Shown here: one piece after another, positions 59,533 to 64,000 of the stretch | How the letters are laid out: the number at the start of each line of letters is the position of its first letter | Numbering within the stretch: the first letter of the stretch is position 1 | NCBI RefSeq assembly: GCF_024436055.1 | Contig: NZ_JANFNH010000018.1 | Location: 39,297 to 103,296, forward strand | Source of the DNA: Streptantibioticus rubrisoli | GTDB taxonomy: Bacteria; Actinomycetota; Actinomycetes; Streptomycetales; Streptomycetaceae | Reading direction: 5' to 3' | Length of the DNA stretch: 64,000 nucleotides | Made by a program: the position numbers and the translations under genes | Notes under the pieces: model-generated | Told to the model about the DNA's origin: nothing | The model's input: only the letters and a program-made list of their open reading frames with translations | Databases searched by the model: none

Positions 59533-59651
59533 TGCGCCCTGAAGGGGCGCGGGGCTGTGTTCATGTGCGGCTCCGCCGCGTGGGCGCGACCAGCCACAAC
59601 GGCACCGCTGACGATCGACGGCACATCGCCGCACTCCCAGCGGAGCGCCTA
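59533..59651. repeat. Dispersed intergenic repeat, full copy
   Basis: This has the hairpin head GCGCCC-TGAA-GGGGCGC, the core with GTGTTCATGTGCGGCTCCGC and the tail CACTCCCAGCGGAGCGCCTAG. It lies between convergent genes, and its terminal CTA gives the TAG stop of the small minus-strand gene, as at 11491. Confidence 0.85.
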
Positions 59652-59891
59652 GCGGTGCTGCGCGGTGCCGGTGGAGCGCTGGCCCGTGGTGTCCGGCTGG
59701 TGTGCCTGCAGCGCGGGCGTGCCGAGGATGACGGCGCCCACCAGGGAGGCGACCACGGTGAGCGTGGCGAGCACACGTCCGGCGAGCTGGGCGCGGGTGG
59801 CACGTTCTCGCGGGGGAGGAGTCACATTGCTCCGGAAGCGGTCCGCCTCGGCGACGAAGGCGAACGGAACCGGCTCTCCCCGGCGGAACAT
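59649..59891 (-). CDS. Small single-pass membrane protein
   Basis: The 80-residue protein has a polar start (MFRRGEPVPFAFVAEADRF), a basic segment RERATRAQLAGR, one transmembrane helix (about 42-62, VLATLTVVASLVGAVILG) and a short Thr/Gln tail. The ATG is preceded by GGGAGGG. Its stop codon is the end of a dispersed repeat. It is divergent from thyX. Function unknown. Confidence 0.65.
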   Translation of the reverse strand: MFRRGEPVPFAFVAEADRFRSNVTPPPRERATRAQLAGRVLATLTVVASLVGAVILGTPALQAHQPDTTGQRSTGTAQHR

Positions 59892-60003
59892 AGGGCACCC
59901 TCCCTGGTCGTAGGCTCCCGCCTGCTTCAGCGTCCGTCCGGGAAACGTACGAAGCCGCCCGGTAGTGCCCGTTTCCCCCGGAATCCGCAGGAGTTCTTCG
60001 ACG

Positions 60004-60009
60004 TAAGCT
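60004..60009 (+). promoter_or_regulatory. Putative thyX promoter -10 element
   Basis: TAAGCT fits TANNNT and would start transcription about 48 nt before thyX. The -35 region is not convincing. Confidence 0.35.
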
Positions 60010-60063
60010 TGGCGCCGTCCCTGGGCGTCCCCAGGCGACCACCGCAGGCAGGAAGGACCATTG

Positions 60064-60801
60064 GTGACCGACACCTCCACTGAGACCGCCGTACGGTTCC
60101 GCAGTGACATGACCGTGCAGTTGGTCAAGCACAGCGCGGCCGACTCGGACGTGCTGTGGGCGGCGCGAGTGTCCACCGCGGGTGAGCAGTCCATCGACGA
60201 GCTGACCAAGGACCCCGAACGGTCCAAGGGGCTCATCAACTTCCTGATGCGCGACCGGCACGGCAGCCCGTTCGAGCACAATTCGATGACGTTCCTGATC
60301 AGCGCGCCGATCTTCGTCTTCCGCGAGTTCATGCGGCACCGCGTCGGCTGGTCGTACAACGAGGAGTCCGGCCGCTACCGCGAACTGCAGCCGGTGTTCT
60401 ACCTGCCGGACGAGAGCCGCAAACTGGTGCAGGAGGGCCGTCCCGGCAAGTACGTCTTCGTCGAGGGCACCCCGGCGCAGCACGAACTGACCGGCCGGGT
60501 GATGGCGGACTCCTACCGCCACGCCTACGACGCCTACCAGGAGATGCTGGCGGCCGGTGTGGCCCGTGAGGTGGCCCGCTCGGTGCTGCCCGTCGGCCTG
60601 TACTCCTCGATGTACGCCACCTGCAACGCCCGTTCGCTGATGCACTTCATCGGTCTGCGCACCCAGCACGAGCTGGCCAAGGTGCCGTCCTTCCCGCAGC
60701 GGGAGATCGAGATGGTGGGCGAGCAGATGGAGGCGGAGTGGGCCAGGCTCATGCCGCTGACCCACGCCGCCTTCAACGCCAACGGACGCATCGCTCCGTG
60801 A
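60064..60801 (+). CDS. thyX: FAD-dependent thymidylate synthase
   Basis: ThyX makes dTMP from dUMP with methylene-tetrahydrofolate, FAD and NADPH. The 245-residue protein has the signature region RHR at 91-93 followed by VGWSYNEE and SGRYRE, and a second conserved block REVARSVLPVGLYSSMYATCNARSLMHF (in order). The usual ThyX motif has seven residues between RHR and Ser; here there are eight. The GTG at 60064 is used because AGGAAGGA lies 6 nt upstream; a TTG one codon earlier is less likely. It precedes dapA on the same strand but has its own gap with promoters. Confidence 0.94.
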   Translation: MTDTSTETAVRFRSDMTVQLVKHSAADSDVLWAARVSTAGEQSIDELTKDPERSKGLINFLMRDRHGSPFEHNSMTFLISAPIFVFREFMRHRVGWSYNEESGRYRELQPVFYLPDESRKLVQEGRPGKYVFVEGTPAQHELTGRVMADSYRHAYDAYQEMLAAGVAREVARSVLPVGLYSSMYATCNARSLMHFIGLRTQHELAKVPSFPQREIEMVGEQMEAEWARLMPLTHAAFNANGRIAP

Positions 60802-60848
60802 CGCACGCTGACGGGCGGACCACCGGAACAAGGCGCCAAGTGTCCAAA

Positions 60849-60931
60849 TTGCGGGCATTGGTGAAGTTCATCTAGGCTGCAGAAACGGATTCCGGTGCTG
60901 CTTGGACCCCCGAGCAGGCAGCGCCGGAATC
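60849..60931 (+). promoter_or_regulatory. Upstream dapA promoter with hairpin at the predicted RNA start
   Basis: TTGCGG (60849) and TAGGCT (60873) are 18 nt apart. The predicted start near 60885 is followed at once by a 14-bp hairpin, GATTCCGGTGCTGC with GCAGCGCCGGAATC (60888-60931, one G-U pair). This could be a short RNA, an attenuator or the thyX terminator. Confidence 0.5.
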
Positions 60932-60996
60932 CTCTGAGCAGCCCTTGGGGCAGCCATGAAAGGTCCCCGAGGGGGCACCCCCGTACTCGCTACGAG

Positions 60997-61009
60997 TAGC
61001 GTTGGACCC
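60997..61009 (+). promoter_or_regulatory. Leaderless promoter of dapA (-10 TAGCGT)
   Basis: TAGCGT at 60997-61002 is exactly 7 nt before the ATG at 61010, the leaderless pattern. It decides the dapA start over the in-frame ATG at 60956. Confidence 0.55.
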
Positions 61010-61909
61010 ATGGCTCCGACCTCCACACCGCAGACCCCCTTCGGGCGGGTCCTGACCGCAATGGTCACGCCGTTCACCGCGGACGGCGCCCTCGACGTCG
61101 ACGGCGCACAGCGCCTGGCCGCCCATCTGGTGGACGCAGGCAACGACGGCCTGATCCTCAACGGCACCACCGGCGAGTCCCCGACCACCAGCGATGCGGA
61201 GAAAGAGCAGCTGGTCCGGGCGGTACGGGAAGCGGTGGGCGACCGCGCCTTCGTCGTCGCCGGTGTCGGCACCAACGACACCCGGCACAGCGTCGAACTC
61301 GCCCGCCAGGCCGAACGGGCCGGAGCCCACGGCCTGCTCACCGTGACGCCGTACTACAGCAAGCCCACCCAGGAGGGCCTGCACCGGCACTTCACCGCCA
61401 TCGCCGACAGCACCGACCTCCCGGTGATGCTCTACGACATTCCGGGCCGCAGCGGTGTCCCGATCCAGACCGAGACCATCGTCCGGCTCGCCGAACACCC
61501 CCGCATCGTCGCCAACAAGGACGCCAAGGGCGACCTCGGCCGCGCCAGCTGGGCCATCGCGCGCAGCGGCCTGGCCTGGTACTCCGGCGACGACATGCTC
61601 AACCTGCCGCTGCTGTCGGTCGGCGCGGTCGGCTTCGTGTCGGTCGTCAGCCACCTGGTCACCCCGGAGCTGCGTGCCCTGGTCGAGGCCTACCTCGCGG
61701 GTGACGTGGCCAAGGCCCTGGAGATCCACCAGCGGCTGCTGCCCGTCTACACCGGCGTCTTCCGCACCCAGGGCGTCATCACCGTCAAGGCCGCCCTCGC
61801 CCTCAAGGGCCTGCCCGCGGGCCCGCTGCGGCTGCCCCTGGTGGAACTGTCCGAGGACGAGACCGAGCAGCTGAAGAGGGATCTCGGCGCAGGCGGGGTA
61901 CAGCTTTAA
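61010..61909 (+). CDS. dapA: 4-hydroxy-tetrahydrodipicolinate synthase
   Basis: DapA condenses pyruvate with aspartate semialdehyde, the first step of the lysine/diaminopimelate branch. The 299-residue TIM-barrel protein has NGTTGESPT near 45-53, Tyr142 in YDIPGRSG and the Schiff-base Lys170 in VANKDAKGD; all are present. The start at 61010 fits a leaderless promoter and normal length. From a longer transcript starting near 60885, the in-frame ATG at 60956 would add 18 residues, so two forms are possible. RNase J follows after a structured leader. Confidence 0.95.
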   Translation: MAPTSTPQTPFGRVLTAMVTPFTADGALDVDGAQRLAAHLVDAGNDGLILNGTTGESPTTSDAEKEQLVRAVREAVGDRAFVVAGVGTNDTRHSVELARQAERAGAHGLLTVTPYYSKPTQEGLHRHFTAIADSTDLPVMLYDIPGRSGVPIQTETIVRLAEHPRIVANKDAKGDLGRASWAIARSGLAWYSGDDMLNLPLLSVGAVGFVSVVSHLVTPELRALVEAYLAGDVAKALEIHQRLLPVYTGVFRTQGVITVKAALALKGLPAGPLRLPLVELSEDETEQLKRDLGAGGVQL

Positions 61910-61926
61910 CAAAAGACTTCACAACC

Positions 61927-61962
61927 GAATACCGGACCAGAACTGAATACCGGACCAGAACC
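61927..61962 (+). repeat. 18-bp direct repeat, two copies, in the rnj leader
   Basis: GAATACCGGACCAGAACT at 61927-61944 is followed directly by a second copy at 61945-61962 that differs only in the last base. Confidence 0.85.
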
Positions 61963-61973
61963 ACAGCACGACG

Positions 61974-62014
61974 CACTCGCGCCACGATCCCGCGTAGGGC
62001 ACGTGGCGCGAGTG
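61974..62014 (+). promoter_or_regulatory. Long hairpin immediately before the RNase J ribosome site
   Basis: CACTCGCGCCACG pairs perfectly with CGTGGCGCGAGTG (13 bp), and inside the 15-base loop CCC can pair with GGG. TAAGGAG of the rnj ribosome site starts on the next base. RNase J enzymes act at 5' ends, so the structure may protect or control its own mRNA. Confidence 0.55.
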
Positions 62015-62028
62015 GTAAGGAGACACTT

Positions 62029-63714
62029 TTGAGCCATCCGCACCCTGATCTCGCGGCGCCGCCTGCCCTGCCGCAGGGCGGTCTGCGCATCACCCCGCTC
62101 GGCGGTCTCGGTGAGATCGGCCGCAACATGACGGTCTTCGAATACGGTGGTCGGCTGCTGATCGTCGACTGCGGGGTGCTCTTCCCCGAGGAGGAGCAGC
62201 CCGGAATCGATTTGATCCTGCCTGACTTCAGCTCCATCAGGGACCGCCTCGACGACGTGGTCGGCATCGTCCTCACCCACGGGCACGAGGACCATATCGG
62301 CGGCGTGCCGTTCCTGCTGCGCGAGAAGCCCGACATCCCGCTCATCGGCTCGAAGCTCACCCTCGCCCTGATCGAGGCCAAGCTGCAGGAGCACCGCATC
62401 CGGCCGTACACGCTGGAGGTCGAGGAAGGCCGCCGGGAGCGCATCGGCCCGTTCGACTGCGAGTTCGTCGCCGTCAACCACTCCATCCCGGACGCCCTCG
62501 CGGTCGCCATCCGCACCCCCGCGGGCATGGTCGTGCACACCGGCGACTTCAAGATGGACCAGCTTCCGCTGGACGGCCGCCTCACCGACCTGCCCGCGTT
62601 CGCCCGGCTCGGCGAGGAGGGCATCGACCTGCTGCTGTCGGACTCCACCAACGCCGAGGTCCCCGGCTTCATCCCGCACGAGCGCGACATCTCGCCGGTA
62701 CTGCGGCAGGTCTTCGCCAAGGCCGAGCGCCGCATCATCGTGGCCAGCTTCGCCAGCCATGTGCACCGCATCCAGCAGGTCCTCGACGCGGCGTACGAGT
62801 ACGGGCGCCGGGTGGCGTTCGTCGGCCGCTCGATGGTGCGGAACATGGGCATCGCACGCGACCTCGGATATCTGCGGGTCCCCGGCGGGCTGGTGGTGGA
62901 CGTCAAGACGCTGGACGACCTGCCGGACGAGGAGATCGTGCTGATCTGCACCGGCTCGCAGGGCGAACCGATGGCGGCGCTGTCCCGCATGGCCAACCGC
63001 GACCACCAGATCCGGATCGCCGAGGGCGACACCGTGGTGCTGGCCTCCTCGCTGATCCCGGGCAACGAGGCCTCGGTGTACCGGGTCATCAACGGGCTGA
63101 CCCGCTGGGGCGCCAACGTCGTGCACAAGGGCAACGCCCGGGTGCATGTCTCCGGCCACGCGTCGGCCGGTGAGCTGCTGTACTTCTACAACATCTGCAA
63201 GCCGCGCAATCTCATGCCGGTGCACGGTGAATGGCGCCATCTGCGGGCCAACGCCGATCTCGGCATCGCCACGGGCATTCCGCGGGAGCGCACGGTCATC
63301 GCCGAGGACGGCGTGGTCGTGGACCTGGTCGACGGCACCGCCAAGATCACCGGCAAGGTGCAGGCGGGATACGTGTACGTCGACGGCCTCTCGGTCGGCG
63401 ATGTCACCGAGACCTCGCTCAAGGACCGCCGCATTCTCGGCGACGAGGGCATCGTCTCGATTTTCGTGGTGGTGGACAGCACGACCGGCAAGGTCGTCGG
63501 CGGCCCTGACATCCAGGCGCGCGGCTCGGGCATTGAGGACGGGGCGTTCGCGCCGGTCTCGGCGAAGATCGAGGAATCGCTGCTCAGGTCGGCCGAAGAC
63601 GGCGTCCTGGAACCGCACCAGGTGCAGCAGCTCATCCGACGGATCGTCGGCAAGTGGGTCTCCGACACCTACCGCCGTCGCCCGATGATCCTGCCTGTCG
63701 TCGTAGAGGTCTGA
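62029..63714 (+). CDS. rnj: Ribonuclease J
   Basis: RNase J is a metallo-beta-lactamase-fold enzyme with 5' exonuclease and endonuclease activity, central to RNA decay and rRNA maturation in actinobacteria. The 561-residue protein has the zinc motif HGHEDH at 84-89, further His/Asp ligands in NHSIPD and HTGDFKMD, the beta-CASP domain (about 210-370), the SGHASAGEL block and a C-terminal domain. The TTG start has TAAGGAG 7 nt upstream and gives a short N-terminus before GGLRITPLGGLGEIGRN. A long hairpin terminator follows. Confidence 0.95.
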   Translation: MSHPHPDLAAPPALPQGGLRITPLGGLGEIGRNMTVFEYGGRLLIVDCGVLFPEEEQPGIDLILPDFSSIRDRLDDVVGIVLTHGHEDHIGGVPFLLREKPDIPLIGSKLTLALIEAKLQEHRIRPYTLEVEEGRRERIGPFDCEFVAVNHSIPDALAVAIRTPAGMVVHTGDFKMDQLPLDGRLTDLPAFARLGEEGIDLLLSDSTNAEVPGFIPHERDISPVLRQVFAKAERRIIVASFASHVHRIQQVLDAAYEYGRRVAFVGRSMVRNMGIARDLGYLRVPGGLVVDVKTLDDLPDEEIVLICTGSQGEPMAALSRMANRDHQIRIAEGDTVVLASSLIPGNEASVYRVINGLTRWGANVVHKGNARVHVSGHASAGELLYFYNICKPRNLMPVHGEWRHLRANADLGIATGIPRERTVIAEDGVVVDLVDGTAKITGKVQAGYVYVDGLSVGDVTETSLKDRRILGDEGIVSIFVVVDSTTGKVVGGPDIQARGSGIEDGAFAPVSAKIEESLLRSAEDGVLEPHQVQQLIRRIVGKWVSDTYRRRPMILPVVVEV

Positions 63715-63728
63715 CGGATCGTCATCGC

Positions 63729-63762
63729 GCGGGGCGCCCGGATTTGCATCCTGGCGCCCCGC
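63729..63762 (+). terminator. Hairpin terminator after rnj
   Basis: GCGGGGCGCC pairs with GGCGCCCCGC, and inside it GGAT pairs with ATCC around TTGC, giving a stem of 14 pairs with one bulged mismatch. Confidence 0.9.
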
Positions 63763-63863
63763 TCCAGTACGTTGTCATCTCCCCGCCTCGCCGAGTGCCA
63801 GCGGACACGTCTGTGTCCGGTGGGTGGCTCGTGTGGGTGGGAAATCCGGCGGAAAGCTTCTGC

Positions 63864-64000
63864 TAAAGTCGGAGAGCGCGAAAGCCGAAAGGCAGGAACG
63901 CGAAGCAGTGAAATCCCGCCAGCGGGAATCGGGCCGGAAAGGGTCTGATAAGCTGGAGAAACCGAAGGGAAAGCCCGGAGGGGCCGGTGAGACGGTCTCG
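63864..64000 (+). promoter_or_regulatory. Probable rRNA operon promoter and leader region
   Basis: Two similar blocks, TCTGCTAAAGTCGGAGA (with -10 TAAAGT at 63864) and TCTGATAAGCTGGAGAA (with -10 TAAGCT at 63949), are followed by ACCGAAGGGAAAGCCCGGAG. I recognise this purine-rich style, repeated TCTGATAA-type promoters and GAAGGGAA-type text, from the multi-promoter leaders of Streptomyces rrn operons. A TCCCG-CCAG-CGGGA tetraloop hairpin (63914-63927) lies between them. No 16S sequence is inside the window. No gene is seen from 63763 to the end. Confidence 0.55.

Noticed and set aside
59373..59624. Small minus-strand frames inside the dispersed repeats
   Set aside because: The same peptide style (AAEPHMNTAPRPF) appears at each repeat copy, so it is repeat DNA read as protein, not a gene family.

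Overview
The window is high-GC actinobacterial chromosome, almost certainly from a Streptomyces or a close relative. The reasons are the strong G/C bias at third codon positions, many GTG and some TTG starts, several leaderless promoters (TANNNT about 6-7 nt before the start), and a gene order I recognise from Streptomyces chromosomes: dxr-rip-ispG, proS, rimP-nusA-ylxR-infB-DUF503-rbfA-truB, ribF, a type VII secretion locus, rpsO-pnp-M16-dapB, thyX-dapA-rnj. No search was run, so the species is not assigned.

Layout. Bases 1-3.8 kb hold an aldehyde dehydrogenase and a long acyl-CoA dehydrogenase with a 17-bp palindromic operator-like site in front. 3.9-7.8 kb holds two MEP-pathway genes (dxr, ispG) around a site-2-type protease. 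7.8-13.4 kb carries two GNAT acetyltransferases, proS, and a minus-strand trio (Tat-type lipoprotein, ferritin-like DUF4439 protein, APH(6)-like kinase). 13.7-20.6 kb is the nusA-infB operon region; a run of three ATGA-coupled micro-ORFs lies in the infB leader. 21.0-24.5 kb is a single 1164-residue protein joining a trypsin-like domain, a STAND-like P-loop NTPase and a helical tail. ribF follows.

25.7-50.8 kb is a complete type VII (ESX) secretion locus lying between ribF and rpsO, which are neighbours in many bacteria. It has an EspI-like Pro-rich ATPase, EccE, EccB, two mycosins, EccC with three P-loops in one chain, EccD, two WXG100 proteins, four further WXG-like or substrate-like proteins (one of 749 residues coupled to a lipoprotein), a membrane-anchored Pro-rich protein and a GH20 hexosaminidase. 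The part from about 36.6 to 45.2 kb has visibly lower GC and looser codon bias and looks like the variable cargo section between the conserved export machinery.

50.8-63.7 kb returns to housekeeping genes: rpsO, pnp, an M16 peptidase, dapB, a small membrane protein, a PH-like membrane protein, an MFS/LysR divergent pair, thyX, dapA and RNase J. dapB and dapA both serve lysine/diaminopimelate synthesis, while pnp and rnj are the RNA-decay enzymes. The last 150 bases look like the promoter and leader of an rRNA operon that would start just past the window.

Between genes there is a dispersed repeat (four or five copies) that begins with a GC hairpin and ends in CTAG, supplying the stop codon of two minus-strand genes. 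There are also many strong hairpin terminators, a 29-bp triple repeat, an 18-bp long-spaced inverted repeat, and structured leaders before rpsO, pnp, infB, dapA and rnj.
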